Part shown: one piece after another, positions 53,595-62,371 of the stretch | Position numbering within the stretch: position 1 is the stretch's first letter | Layout of the letters: the number at the start of each line of letters is the position of its first letter | Source: Micromonospora sp. C28SCA-DRY-2 | GTDB taxonomy: Bacteria; Actinomycetota; Actinomycetes; Mycobacteriales; Micromonosporaceae | NCBI RefSeq assembly: GCF_030519475.1 | Contig: NZ_JAUMKD010000003.1 | Span: 558,001-622,000, forward strand | Reading direction: 5' to 3' | DNA: 64,000 bases | The notes under the pieces: generated by a model | Database searches by the model: none | Seen by the model: the letters and a program-made list of their open reading frames with translations, nothing else | Told to the model about the DNA's origin: nothing | Made by a program: the position numbers and the translations under genes

Positions 53595-55208
53595 TCATCG
53601 ATCGGGTTGCAGGTTGGCGGTCAGCGCGGCGAGCTGGGCCCGCCGCTCGGCGGCGGTCCGTGGCCATCCCTTGGCGTCCGGGCGGGTCTGCCAGGGCCGC
53701 GGCCCCGACGGCGGGCGGTACTCGACACCCAGCGCTTCCAGCCGCGCGAGATGCGCACCGAGCCGGTCACGGAAGTCGGCGGGATCCCGGTCACGGAAGC
53801 CCCAGGCCACCTCCGCGAACGCGCACAACCTCGGGAAGGCCATGTAGTCCACCACCCGGGCCGAGTCCATGTGCTCGGTCCACACATTGCATTGCGCGCC
53901 GATCACCCGAGCCGCCTCGGTCGCGGTCAGCCCGTCCGGTATCGGCTCGAACCCGTAGACGTCCATCGTCGACAGGACGGTGCCGACCGGTATCGGCTCG
54001 TCCTCCTGCTCGGACTGTCGATAGTCCAGGTAGGCCCACATGTCCGGGCAGGAGACGACGTCCAGCCCGGCACGCGCGGCAAGCCTGGTCATCCGCGGTC
54101 CTCGCCAGGCGGCGATCGTCGCGCCGGCCGGGGCGCCACCCTCCATGATCTCGTCCCAGCCGTAGACCCGACGGCCCCGACCGGCCAGGTGTGCCGCGAG
54201 CTGCCCGACAAACCAGCTCTGCAACGCGTCTTCGTCGGGCAGTCCCAGCTGCCGCATCCGCGCCTGCGCCTGGGCGCTGGCCCGCCACTCGTCCTTCGGA
54301 CACTCGTCGCCCCCGATGCTGACGATCGGGCTGGGGAACAGCTCGCACACCTCGTCGAGGATGTCGCGGCAGAACCGCAGGGCCGCGTCGGACACGTTGA
54401 GGACGTGGGTCGAGCGGCCCCATCCGGTCCAGACGGGTAGTTCCCCGGCACCGTTGCCCAGCCACGGGTACGCCGCGATCGCGGCCTGCGTGTGCCCCGG
54501 CAGGTCGACCTCGGGTACCACACTGACGTGGCGGTCGGCCGCGTACGCGACGATCTCCCGGAGGTCGTCCCGGGTGTAGAAGCCTCCGTGCGGGCGAGCG
54601 TCGTACGCGCCGTGCTGGCGGGAGCCACGCATGCTCTCCGCGCGCCAGGCCCCGACCTCGGTCAGGCGCGGATACCTGTCGGAGGCCAGCCGCCAGCCCT
54701 GGTCGTCGGTCAGGTGCAGGTGCAGCACGTTGAACTTGTGCAGCGCGAGCAGATCCACGAAGCGCAGCACGTCGGCCTTGGGCAGGAAGTGCCGAGCGAC
54801 GTCGAGCAGGCAGCCCCGCCAGGGGAACCGGGGCGCGTCCGTCATCTCGACGCAGGGCAGTTCCCACGGCCCGTCGCCAACCCGGGCGCGCCGCAGCGCC
54901 GCCGGTGGGAGGAGCTGCCGGATCGTCTGCGTGCCGTAGAAGACGCCAGCGGGCGAACCTCCGGCGAGATCCAGCCGGTCCGGTGCCACGCTCAGCCGGT
55001 ATCCCTCCCCCGGAAGCGCCGGGTCGAGCCGCAGCCGAACGGCGGCGTCCGTCTGCGGCGGCAGCCAGCAACCGGTCGGCGGGCCGAGCGCGGCACGCAG
55101 TCCGGCCACGACCTGGTCGAGTTCGGGTGGTGCGGCCAGGCCGGTGCCCGGGTCGATCCGGAACGTGCCGGGCCGTCGTGCGACACCGGAGGGCCGGGGA
55201 ACGATCAC
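53595..55208 (-). CDS. GH20 beta-N-acetylhexosaminidase, cytoplasmic
   Basis: 537 residues from a GTG at 55208 that overlaps the permease stop (GTGA). Residues about 1-130 form the GH20b-like N-terminal domain; the GH20 barrel follows (GCLLDVARHFLPKADVLRFVDLLALHK). The catalytic pair Asp301-Glu302 is in SIGGDECPKDEW; Trp-rich loops (GWDEIMEGG, QCNVWTEHM) line the sugar pocket. GH20 enzymes remove terminal GlcNAc or GalNAc by substrate-assisted catalysis. No signal peptide is present, so it acts on oligosaccharides brought in by the coupled ABC importer. Confidence 0.92.
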   Translation of the reverse strand: MIVPRPSGVARRPGTFRIDPGTGLAAPPELDQVVAGLRAALGPPTGCWLPPQTDAAVRLRLDPALPGEGYRLSVAPDRLDLAGGSPAGVFYGTQTIRQLLPPAALRRARVGDGPWELPCVEMTDAPRFPWRGCLLDVARHFLPKADVLRFVDLLALHKFNVLHLHLTDDQGWRLASDRYPRLTEVGAWRAESMRGSRQHGAYDARPHGGFYTRDDLREIVAYAADRHVSVVPEVDLPGHTQAAIAAYPWLGNGAGELPVWTGWGRSTHVLNVSDAALRFCRDILDEVCELFPSPIVSIGGDECPKDEWRASAQAQARMRQLGLPDEDALQSWFVGQLAAHLAGRGRRVYGWDEIMEGGAPAGATIAAWRGPRMTRLAARAGLDVVSCPDMWAYLDYRQSEQEDEPIPVGTVLSTMDVYGFEPIPDGLTATEAARVIGAQCNVWTEHMDSARVVDYMAFPRLCAFAEVAWGFRDRDPADFRDRLGAHLARLEALGVEYRPPSGPRPWQTRPDAKGWPRTAAERRAQLAALTANLQPDR

Positions 55209-56053
55209 TCTTTCACCGCCCCGCCCAGGCCGGACACCAGCCGCTTCTGTACCAGCGTGAAGAAGACGAGGACCGGGACCGTCATGAGCACCGACGCGGC
55301 CATGATGCCGCCCCAGTCGTTCTCGTCCGGCTTGAAGAACACCAGCAACGCCATCGGCAGGGTCTGGTTGTCGGTCGCGCTGATGATGAACGTCCGCGCG
55401 AAGAGGAAGTCGTTCCAGGCAACGATGAAGGAGAAGACGCTGGTGGCGGCGAGCCCGGGCGCGACGAGCGGAAAGAGGATCCGCCAGAGCACGGTGCTGC
55501 GACTGGCACCGTCGAGCATGGCGGCCTCCTCCAACTCCTCGGGAATGGCGGCGACGAAGCCACGCAGCATCCAGACCGCGAACGGCAGCGTGAACGCCAG
55601 GTGCACCAGCACGAGCGAGCCGAGCGTGTTGAGTCCCACCTGCGGTACGACGGTGCCAACATCCCGGACCAGGAAGAACAGCGGGATCGTCAACGCCTCG
55701 ATCGGCACCATCTGCGCCACCAGGACCATGACCAGGATCGTGCTGCGGAAGCGGAAGTGGAACCGGCTGAGCGCCACCGCGGCGAGGAACGCCACCAGCC
55801 CGGACAGCACCACCACGACCAGCGCGACCAGGAGACTGTTGGCGAGGTACCGCGCGAAGCCCTCCGCACCCAGCACCCGCCGAAAGTTGTCCAGCGTCGG
55901 AGCAAGCGTCCACGGCTTCTGCGACAGCGACTGGATCTCCCCTGCCGGCTTCAGCGCGGAGAGCAGCATCCAGTAGATCGGGAAGACGGTGACCAGGGCG
56001 ACGACGGTCGCGGTCAGGTCGGCGGCTCGCCGCCACCATGACGTGGTCGTCAC
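55205..56053 (-). CDS. Sugar ABC transporter permease (MalG type)
   Basis: 282 residues from the GTG at 56053, overlapping the upstream permease stop (GTGA). Six membrane segments and the EAA loop EELEEAAMLDGASRSTVLWRI, which contacts the ATPase, identify a CUT1 (MalG-like) permease. It pairs with the MalF-type protein upstream. No ATPase gene is in the operon; a shared multitasking ATPase such as MsiK elsewhere in the genome is the usual actinobacterial solution. Confidence 0.93.
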   Translation of the reverse strand: MTTTSWWRRAADLTATVVALVTVFPIYWMLLSALKPAGEIQSLSQKPWTLAPTLDNFRRVLGAEGFARYLANSLLVALVVVVLSGLVAFLAAVALSRFHFRFRSTILVMVLVAQMVPIEALTIPLFFLVRDVGTVVPQVGLNTLGSLVLVHLAFTLPFAVWMLRGFVAAIPEELEEAAMLDGASRSTVLWRILFPLVAPGLAATSVFSFIVAWNDFLFARTFIISATDNQTLPMALLVFFKPDENDWGGIMAASVLMTVPVLVFFTLVQKRLVSGLGGAVKE

Positions 56054-57003
56054 AGCGGCTCTCCCCCGCGCCGCAGCGCCCGCAGGTAGAGCAGCGTGAC
56101 CAGGAGCAGGATGAGCATCATGACCACGCCGATCGCCGAGCCCAGACCGTACTCGGAGGCGGCGAACGCCTGCTGGTACGCGTACACGTTGAGGGTGAGG
56201 TTCTGCCCCGCGATGCCGCCGCCGCTGGTCATCACGTAGATCTGGGTGAAGACCTTGAAGTCCCAGATGATCGACTGGATGGTCACGATGACCAGCAGCG
56301 GGCGGATCATCGGCACCACGATCTGCCGGAAGGAGCGCCAGTGGCTCGCGCCGTCCAGCGCCGCCGCCTCGAGCACCTGACCCGGGATGGCGCGGATTCC
56401 GGCGTACAGCGTGACCATGACGAACGGGAACGAGTGCCACACCACTGCCGCGCCGACCAGGGCGAAGGTGCTGTACCGGTGGTAGGTCCAGTTGTATCCG
56501 TCCAGCCCGAGCACCTGGTTGACCAGGCCCAGGTTGGCGTCGAACAGGAACATCCAGACGGTGGAGCCGGTGATCGCCGGCGCGGCCCAGGCCGCCATCG
56601 CGGCGAATGACAGGACGCGCCCGGGCCAGCGGCTGACCCGGGTCAGCAGGATGGCCAGGGCGGCGCCGACAGCCAATGTCGCTGCCACGCAGGCGGCGGC
56701 GAACCCGACAGTGGCCAGCAGGACGGACCAGAACTTCCCATCCCGCAGCAACGTGAGGTAGTTGTCGGCGCCGACGAACCGGGTCGGCTCACCGCCACTG
56801 ACCTGCGCCTGCCGGAAGTCCAGGACGGACAGCAGGCCGAGCTGGTAGATCGGGTAGGCGAACAGCGGCAGCATCACCGCGGCTGCCGGGAGGAGCAGCC
56901 ACAGCGGGGTGCGCCGGCCCCATCTGAGGCGGGTACGGCGGTCCGCGGTGGCGGGGCGGGCCCGCGACCGCGGCTCCGCCAGCGCCGTCGGTGCCGTACT
57001 CAT
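56050..57003 (-). CDS. Sugar ABC transporter permease (MalF type)
   Basis: 317 residues; the ATG overlaps the binding-protein stop (ATGA). A basic N-terminal tail precedes six to seven membrane segments. The EAA loop (GQVLEAAALDGASHWRSFRQIVVP) and QVLGLDGYNWTYHRY segment are typical of CUT1 MalF-like proteins. It forms the channel with the following MalG-type permease and takes substrate from the lipoprotein encoded immediately upstream. Confidence 0.93.
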   Translation of the reverse strand: MSTAPTALAEPRSRARPATADRRTRLRWGRRTPLWLLLPAAAVMLPLFAYPIYQLGLLSVLDFRQAQVSGGEPTRFVGADNYLTLLRDGKFWSVLLATVGFAAACVAATLAVGAALAILLTRVSRWPGRVLSFAAMAAWAAPAITGSTVWMFLFDANLGLVNQVLGLDGYNWTYHRYSTFALVGAAVVWHSFPFVMVTLYAGIRAIPGQVLEAAALDGASHWRSFRQIVVPMIRPLLVIVTIQSIIWDFKVFTQIYVMTSGGGIAGQNLTLNVYAYQQAFAASEYGLGSAIGVVMMLILLLVTLLYLRALRRGGEPL

Positions 57004-58292
57004 CGCGCCAGGGCGGCGTTGATCGCGGTCGCCGCTTCGTCGGTCGCCTGCTCGATGGTCGCCTGGCCGGTGACGATCTTCTCCAGCATCGTGGGGATCA
57101 CCGCCTGCGCGTCGATCCTGCCCCAGGCCGGGTGCAGCGGTACGAAGCGGGTGCCGGCCGCGATGGTGTCGAGGAAAGGCTTGAGGAACGGCTCCGTGGC
57201 GGCCAGCTCGGTACGCGCCGAGGTGAGCGTCGGCAGGTTGCCCATCGCGTCGTACATCTCGTGCTGGTACTTCTTGCTCGCGAGCAGTTCCAGGAAGTCG
57301 GCGGCGAGCGTGCGGCGCTGGGTGTTCCTCATGATGCCGAGGTTGTTGCCGCCGGCGAAGGCGGGGGCGATCGAACCCGGCTTCGTCCCGGGCAGCGGCA
57401 GCACCGCGTACCTGCCGTTGGCCGCGCCGGCCTCCACGGCGGCGCGGTTGAAGTTGCCGAGGATGGCCATGCCTGCCTTGCCGCTGGCGAAGAGTTCGAC
57501 TGTCTTACCGCCGGTGAGGTCCGCGCACTGCTGCGGCGGGCAGTTGTCCGGCTTGATCAGGTCGGTGTACGCCCTGATCCCCGCTCGCGACTGGGGGGAG
57601 TTGATGGCGGCGGTGTAGTGGTCGCCGGACCTGGTCGCCACGTCACCCCCGGCGTCCCAGATGAACGGCAGGGCGCCGAAGGTGTACTTGCCACCGACCG
57701 CGAGGCCGAACAGGTCCGGCTTCGCAGCCCGGATCTTGCGAGCTGCGGCGACCAGTTGTTCCTGGGAGCCCGGCGGGGCCAGGTCGAGTTCGGCGAAGAG
57801 GTCGGTCCGGTAGTAGAGGGCGCGCACCCCCACGTACCAGGGCACGCCGTAGAGCTTCCCGTCGATCGTCGCACTGGCCCGCAGATCCGGGTCCAGATCC
57901 TTGCCCTCGGCCCAGCTGTCGACATCGGCGCCGAGCTCGGCCAGCCCGCCGGCCGCCACGTACTCGGGCAGGTCGGTGTTGCCGAACTCCACCACGTCCG
58001 GCGCGCTCGCCGGGTCGTTGAACGCGCCCCTGAACCGCTCGCTGCGAGTCTGCACCGCAAGGTACTGAACATCGACGGTCACGTCCCGGCGCGCGGCGGT
58101 GAACTCGGTGATCGCCTCCTTGACCACTCTCTCCTTCGGTGTGCGATTGGGTTCGTCGAACAGCCACACCCGCAGGGTTCCGGTGGTCTTGTCGCCACCG
58201 CCGGTCGACGAGGGAGCGGTGGAGGGCGCGCACCCGACGGCCAGAAGACCGGCCACCACCACCGCAACTGCCTTTGCCCATCGAACGTTCAT
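57000..58292 (-). CDS. Sugar-type ABC substrate-binding lipoprotein
   Basis: 430 residues from the ATG at 58292 (TAAGGAGCC upstream). A lipobox (LLAVGCAPS, Cys about residue 21) is followed by a cluster-B binding-protein fold (TLRVWLFDEPN, DVVEFGNTDLPEYVAAGGLAEL, GKLYGVPWYVGVRALYYRTDLF, FASGKAGMAILGNF). The sequence style is that of oligosaccharide or GlcNAc/chitobiose receptors (NgcE/DasA-like), which fits the GH20 gene at the end of the operon, but the ligand cannot be read from sequence. A direct repeat of GGTTCGTA sits 23 bases upstream of the start. Confidence 0.9.
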   Translation of the reverse strand: MNVRWAKAVAVVVAGLLAVGCAPSTAPSSTGGGDKTTGTLRVWLFDEPNRTPKERVVKEAITEFTAARRDVTVDVQYLAVQTRSERFRGAFNDPASAPDVVEFGNTDLPEYVAAGGLAELGADVDSWAEGKDLDPDLRASATIDGKLYGVPWYVGVRALYYRTDLFAELDLAPPGSQEQLVAAARKIRAAKPDLFGLAVGGKYTFGALPFIWDAGGDVATRSGDHYTAAINSPQSRAGIRAYTDLIKPDNCPPQQCADLTGGKTVELFASGKAGMAILGNFNRAAVEAGAANGRYAVLPLPGTKPGSIAPAFAGGNNLGIMRNTQRRTLAADFLELLASKKYQHEMYDAMGNLPTLTSARTELAATEPFLKPFLDTIAAGTRFVPLHPAWGRIDAQAVIPTMLEKIVTGQATIEQATDEAATAINAALAR

Positions 58293-58314
58293 CTGTGGCT
58301 CCTTAAACGGGCCA

Positions 58315-58333
58315 GGTTCGTAAATGGTTCGTA
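58315..58333 (-). promoter_or_regulatory. GGTTCGTA direct repeat upstream of the ABC operon
   Basis: GGTTCGTA-N3-GGTTCGTA, two exact 8-base copies with an 11-bp period, between the PLP-enzyme stop and the binding-protein start. It suggests an operator for a separate promoter inside the operon. Confidence 0.55.
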
Positions 58334-58388
58334 GCAGCAGGGTCATAGCGTGGGCCCGCCGTCAGCCGGTCGTCAAGACCTCGTGGAT

Positions 58389-59621
58389 TCAGAAGTAGGT
58401 CTGCAGCACATCGACGACGGTCCGGTCCTCGTCGACGACCGGGATCGTCCGCCACCTGTCGAAGGCGGTGCACGGATGGGAGATGCCGAAGCCGACGAGG
58501 TCGCCGGGACGCAGCGGCGTCACATCGTCGGTCGCCACGAATCCGTGATGGTCGTTGAGTCTGCTCACCTGAAGGCCGCGCGCGGGCACCAGCGTGCCGT
58601 CCAGCCGCCGAACCCAGGCCGGTTCCGGTGGTCCTTCGTCGCACGGGACGTCCCGCTTGCCCATGCCGACGATGGCCAGGCCAGCCTCCGGCGTGGACAG
58701 CACCTGGGCCCACACCTCGACCGCCGCATCGAGGAAGCCCTCGTCCGGCACGCGGCGGAATGGTGTGCGCAGCCGGTAGAAGCCGTCGTCATGCGAGACG
58801 TACGCGCCGCTGCGCAGGACCGTCGTCAGGTGATGCCCGGGCAACCATTGGCCGGCGAGCCGCTCGGCGACGATGTCGAAGTAGGCACTGCCGCCCGCGG
58901 CGACGACCACTTCCGCCGGCAACGGGCCGCGGCGCCCGAGATCCCGGGTGGCCACCCGGACCCGGTCGAGGAACGCGGCGACCTCGGCGGGTTCGGGCAG
59001 TCCGCCCTCGTAGGCGGCGATCCCGGCCAGGTCCAGCCGGGGCGCGGCGTCGACCGCCGCGGCTACGTCGGCCAGGTCGCCGAGGGTGCGGCATCCGGTA
59101 CGTCCACCCGGGTATCCCAGCTCGACCAGCACCCGTAGCGGCCGGTCACCGGGAGCTGTGCGCAACGCATCGGCGGCGAGCGCCACGCCGGTGGTCGAGT
59201 CGACCTGGAAGAGGAGTTCGAAGCCGCGTTGCGCCTCTCCTGCCGCCCACCGCAGCGGGGCCGGGTCGAGTACCTGGCTGGCCAGGACGACACGCCGCTG
59301 ACCCATCGCGTGGGCGGCGAGGGCCTGATTGGCGGTGGCCACCGTGACACCCCAGGCCCCGGCCGCCACCTGGGCCGCGATGAGCGAGGGCGCCATGGTG
59401 GTCTTCACGTGCGGCGCGAACGCGAGGCCGTGCCGTACGCAGAAGTCGGCGAGGGTCCGGATGTTGTGCTCGATCGCGGTGCGCCGCACGACGAGAGTGG
59501 GCCAGGTGAACGCCCCACCGAACAGGTGGTGCCCGGCCGCGACGAAGTCCGCGGCGTCCACCGCCGGTCCCGGCCACCAGAAGCCCTTGGTACGCCAGTC
59601 GATCTGTGGCTCAACGTTCAT
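58389..59621 (-). CDS. PLP-dependent D-amino acid deaminase/aldolase-like enzyme (fold type III)
   Basis: 410 residues from the ATG at 59621 (GGAAAGG upstream). The N-terminal alanine-racemase-like barrel has the PLP lysine in FAPHVKTTMAPSL (about residue 73); the C-terminal domain ends with GFGISHPCTAFDRW, whose His and Cys match the metal-binding HxC of D-serine dehydratase and D-threonine aldolase. Enzymes of this type eliminate water or split D-3-hydroxy amino acids, releasing an unstable enamine/imine or an aldehyde. The RidA gene in the divergent operon would hydrolyse such an imine. First gene of the leftward operon. Confidence 0.85.
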   Translation of the reverse strand: MNVEPQIDWRTKGFWWPGPAVDAADFVAAGHHLFGGAFTWPTLVVRRTAIEHNIRTLADFCVRHGLAFAPHVKTTMAPSLIAAQVAAGAWGVTVATANQALAAHAMGQRRVVLASQVLDPAPLRWAAGEAQRGFELLFQVDSTTGVALAADALRTAPGDRPLRVLVELGYPGGRTGCRTLGDLADVAAAVDAAPRLDLAGIAAYEGGLPEPAEVAAFLDRVRVATRDLGRRGPLPAEVVVAAGGSAYFDIVAERLAGQWLPGHHLTTVLRSGAYVSHDDGFYRLRTPFRRVPDEGFLDAAVEVWAQVLSTPEAGLAIVGMGKRDVPCDEGPPEPAWVRRLDGTLVPARGLQVSRLNDHHGFVATDDVTPLRPGDLVGFGISHPCTAFDRWRTIPVVDEDRTVVDVLQTYF

Positions 59622-59650
59622 CTGATGCCTTTCCGGGTCCGGGCGGCGAG

Positions 59651-59680
59651 TGATCATCGGCGGGCCGAGAGGTGATCATC
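59651..59680. promoter_or_regulatory. TGATCATC direct repeat (22-bp period) between the divergent operons
   Basis: TGATCATC occurs at 59651-59658 and 59673-59680, start-to-start 22 bp (two helical turns); each contains the palindrome TGATCA. A related TGACCATC lies at 59698-59705. The position, 30 bases from the PLP-enzyme start and about 100 from the regulator start, suits an operator for the adjacent regulator. Confidence 0.6.
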
Positions 59681-59781
59681 TGCGACGCGGTGGCGCTTGA
59701 CCATCGCGGCGCCAGGCCGCACTCTTGGAACGACCTTCAGCGAGCTACTTCCGAACCTGATCGTATTGAGGAGCGAGGCCC

Positions 59782-61074
59782 GTGGCGATGGCGATCGGAC
59801 TCGTGATCCACGCGAGCCATCGCAGCCGGTTCGAGGCTGCGGCCCGCACCCTGGCCGGGGTGACGTTGGAGTGGGTGACCTACGGGCACGAGGGCGAGAT
59901 CCGCGATCGGGTACGTGCCCTGCTGGACCGCCGCAACGTCGACGGGTTGCTGCTCGGGCCGGTGCCATACGCCCGGTGCCGCGACGTTCTTCCCGCCGAC
60001 CTGCCGGTCTCCGTCCTCCGGTCCGCCGGCCTCGACCTGGCCCTCGCCTGGTGCCGTGCGCTCGCCGAGGGCTGGCCCGCCACCCCGGTGAGTATCGACA
60101 CCTTCGACCTGGAAACCGTCGACGAGGTGACCCACGCGCTCGAGCTGGACCGCAGCCAGATCTCCTGCCTGCCGTTCGACCCCGAGCAGCGCATCGAGGA
60201 GATCGTCGAGTTCCACCGCGACGCGCTGCGCACCTCCGGCGGCACGTACGTCATCAGCGTGCGCACCGGCGTCATGGGCGCGTTCGCGGGCAGGGTACCG
60301 GTGATGAGCGGCCTGCCGGGGCCCGCCACCATCCGCGCCGAGCTGCACGAACTGGCCCTACGGATCCGGTCGAAGCAGGCAGACAAGCTCCGCTTCGCCG
60401 CCGGGGTCTTCCTCGTCAACCGCCTCTCCCCCAACCTGGACCGGGCTCGCGTCGGCCTGATGAACATGCTGCTCAACACCCCGGGGTTCGCGGACTGCTG
60501 GATCGAGGACCGGGATCGCCGCGGCGTGGTGGTCTTCGCCCATCGCGCCCTGTTCGAGACGGTGACGCACAGCTGGTCCAGCCTGCCCGTGCTGGCGCAG
60601 GCACAGGAGACCCTCGGCGTCCGCGTCGTCGCCGGCTTCGGCATCGGCGCCTCCGCGCGGACCTGCGTCACCCTCGCCGAACGGGCCGCCGCCCGCGCCG
60701 AGCAGGATGTGGCGCCCGGTGCCTACCTCATCGAGGACAGCGGCGTCGTCATCGGCCCGATGGGGCCGAGCGGCACGCCCCTGTCCTTCACCTATCGCGA
60801 GCACGGCGCCGACGTCGAGGAGTTGGCCCGCAGCGTGGGGCTCAGCCCCGCCACCCTGTCGCGGCTGACCGCCATCGAGCGCAGCCTCAACGGCAGGTCC
60901 GTCTCCCCCAGCGACCTGGCCACCGCACTGGGGATCACCGACCCGAGCGGACGCCGGCTGATCCGCAAGCTCGGCGAGCACGGCCTGGTCATTCCGGAGG
61001 GCAGCGCGCAGGTCAACCGCAAGGGTCGCCCGACCCGCCTGTACCGGCTGGCAATCAGCAGTGGGCGCCAGTGA
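59782..61074 (+). CDS. Unusual transcriptional regulator with C-terminal winged helix
   Basis: 430 residues starting at GTG 59782 or ATG 59788. Residues about 1-140 resemble a receiver-like/PrpR_N alpha-beta domain (GLVIHASHRSRFEAAARTLAG, VDGLLLGPVPYARCRDVLP). Residues about 140-315 contain a segment reminiscent of degenerate GGDEF/cyclase-like sensory domains (VVAGFGIGASARTCVTLAERAAARAEQ). The last 95 residues form a winged helix (VEELARSVGLSPATLSRLTAIE, DLATALGITDPSGRRLIRKLGEHGLV). It overlaps the amidohydrolase gene (GTGA) and is divergent from the PLP enzyme, so it most likely controls both operons. The effector is unknown. Confidence 0.7.
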   Translation: MAMAIGLVIHASHRSRFEAAARTLAGVTLEWVTYGHEGEIRDRVRALLDRRNVDGLLLGPVPYARCRDVLPADLPVSVLRSAGLDLALAWCRALAEGWPATPVSIDTFDLETVDEVTHALELDRSQISCLPFDPEQRIEEIVEFHRDALRTSGGTYVISVRTGVMGAFAGRVPVMSGLPGPATIRAELHELALRIRSKQADKLRFAAGVFLVNRLSPNLDRARVGLMNMLLNTPGFADCWIEDRDRRGVVVFAHRALFETVTHSWSSLPVLAQAQETLGVRVVAGFGIGASARTCVTLAERAAARAEQDVAPGAYLIEDSGVVIGPMGPSGTPLSFTYREHGADVEELARSVGLSPATLSRLTAIERSLNGRSVSPSDLATALGITDPSGRRLIRKLGEHGLVIPEGSAQVNRKGRPTRLYRLAISSGRQ

Positions 61075-62369
61075 GCCGTCCGGTACTGGCCGACCTGCTG
61101 CTCACCGGCGGGCACGTCATCGACGCCGGCGGCGGGCACGTCGGCCGGTACGACGTGGCGGTCCGCGCCGGCCGAATCGCGGCCGTCGAGCCGGCGCTGC
61201 CGGCCGATGGTGCCCGGCAGGTCGTCGACGTACGGGGCAAGGTGGTCACCCCGGGCCTGATCGACCTGCACACGCACGTGGCCACCCAGGCCACCTACTG
61301 GGGCATCGACCCGGATCCGGTCGCGTGGTGCTCCGGCGTCACGACCTGGGTCGACGCCGGCTCGGCGGGGGCCTACTCGCTCGACGCGTTCCGGGTCGCG
61401 CTGCGCCGTCTGCAGGTCCGGGTGCCCGTACTGCTGAACATCTCCGCGCTCGGGCTCACCGGCCGTACGGGCGAGTGCCGGGACCTGCACAACTGCGACG
61501 TGGACCTGGCCGTCGCCGCGGTGCGGGACAACCGGGACCTGGTGGCCGGTATCAAGGTTCGCATCGACCGGGAGACCGTGGGCGGGAACGGGGTCGAGCC
61601 GCTGCGCCGGGGCATCATGGCCGCCGAGGCGTGCGACGTCCCGGTGATGGTCCACGTTGGTACGTCCCCGCCGGCTGTCGCGGACGTCGTCGCGCTTCTC
61701 CGCCCCGGTGACATCGTCACGCACTGCGCCAGCGCCATCGCCGCGGGGCCGGAGTTGGTCAGCCCGGCGATGCGCGACGCGTACGCCAGGGGGGTGTTGT
61801 TCGATCTCGGTCACGGCTCCGGCGGCTTCGCCTTCGACGTGCTCGAAGCGCAACTGGAGTCGGGGCTGACACCGCACACCGTATCGTCGGACCTGCACGC
61901 CCGGTGTCTGTACGGGCCGGTGTTCGACCTGCCGACGACGATGGCGAAGCTCCTGGCGGTCGGCCTCCCCCTCGAGGAGGTGGTGGCAGCGGCGACCATC
62001 CGCCCGGCGCGAGCGCTCAACCTACCCGGCGGCGCCGGCACGCTCAGCCCGGGTGCCCCCGCTGACCTGGCCGTCTTCTCGGTGGCGGAGGGACCGTTCG
62101 AGCTGGTCGACGCCCACGGGCAACGCCGCGTCGGCAAGCAGCGGCTGGTCAACGAGGCCACGTACCTGGGCGGACGCCTGCTGCCGCCGCGGCTGCCCGA
62201 GCCGCCGCGCCCGTGGATTCCGCTCACCACCGCGCAGCGACATGCCCTGGACGACCGGGCCGACGTGCTGCGTGCGCTGTTCAGCACGCCTCTGGTCGGA
62301 CCAGACGGGCTGTCCGAACAGTTTCCCCGGCGACCGGAGGAGTCTCCGGGTACGGACGAGAGAGGTTGA
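61071..62369 (+). CDS. Amidohydrolase/deacetylase-family metallohydrolase
   Basis: 432 residues from the GTG at 61071, overlapping the regulator stop (GTGA). The amidohydrolase metal ligands are visible: HTH in GLIDLHTHVA, a candidate carbamylated Lys in GIKVRID, His in VMVHVG, His in IVTHCAS and Asp in TVSSDLHA. This is the subtype annotated amidohydrolase/deacetylase, related to dihydroorotase and D-aminoacylase. It probably removes an acyl group from an N-acyl amino acid or amino sugar in the cytoplasm. It is followed by ridA after 2 bases. Confidence 0.88.
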   Translation: MSRPVLADLLLTGGHVIDAGGGHVGRYDVAVRAGRIAAVEPALPADGARQVVDVRGKVVTPGLIDLHTHVATQATYWGIDPDPVAWCSGVTTWVDAGSAGAYSLDAFRVALRRLQVRVPVLLNISALGLTGRTGECRDLHNCDVDLAVAAVRDNRDLVAGIKVRIDRETVGGNGVEPLRRGIMAAEACDVPVMVHVGTSPPAVADVVALLRPGDIVTHCASAIAAGPELVSPAMRDAYARGVLFDLGHGSGGFAFDVLEAQLESGLTPHTVSSDLHARCLYGPVFDLPTTMAKLLAVGLPLEEVVAAATIRPARALNLPGGAGTLSPGAPADLAVFSVAEGPFELVDAHGQRRVGKQRLVNEATYLGGRLLPPRLPEPPRPWIPLTTAQRHALDDRADVLRALFSTPLVGPDGLSEQFPRRPEESPGTDERG

Positions 62370-62371
62370 CC

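Noticed and set aside
53382..59781. CebR or DasR boxes controlling the GH20/ABC operon or the chitin-type LPMO
   Set aside because: No sequence close to TGGGAGCGCTCCCA or the DasR consensus was found in these upstream regions.
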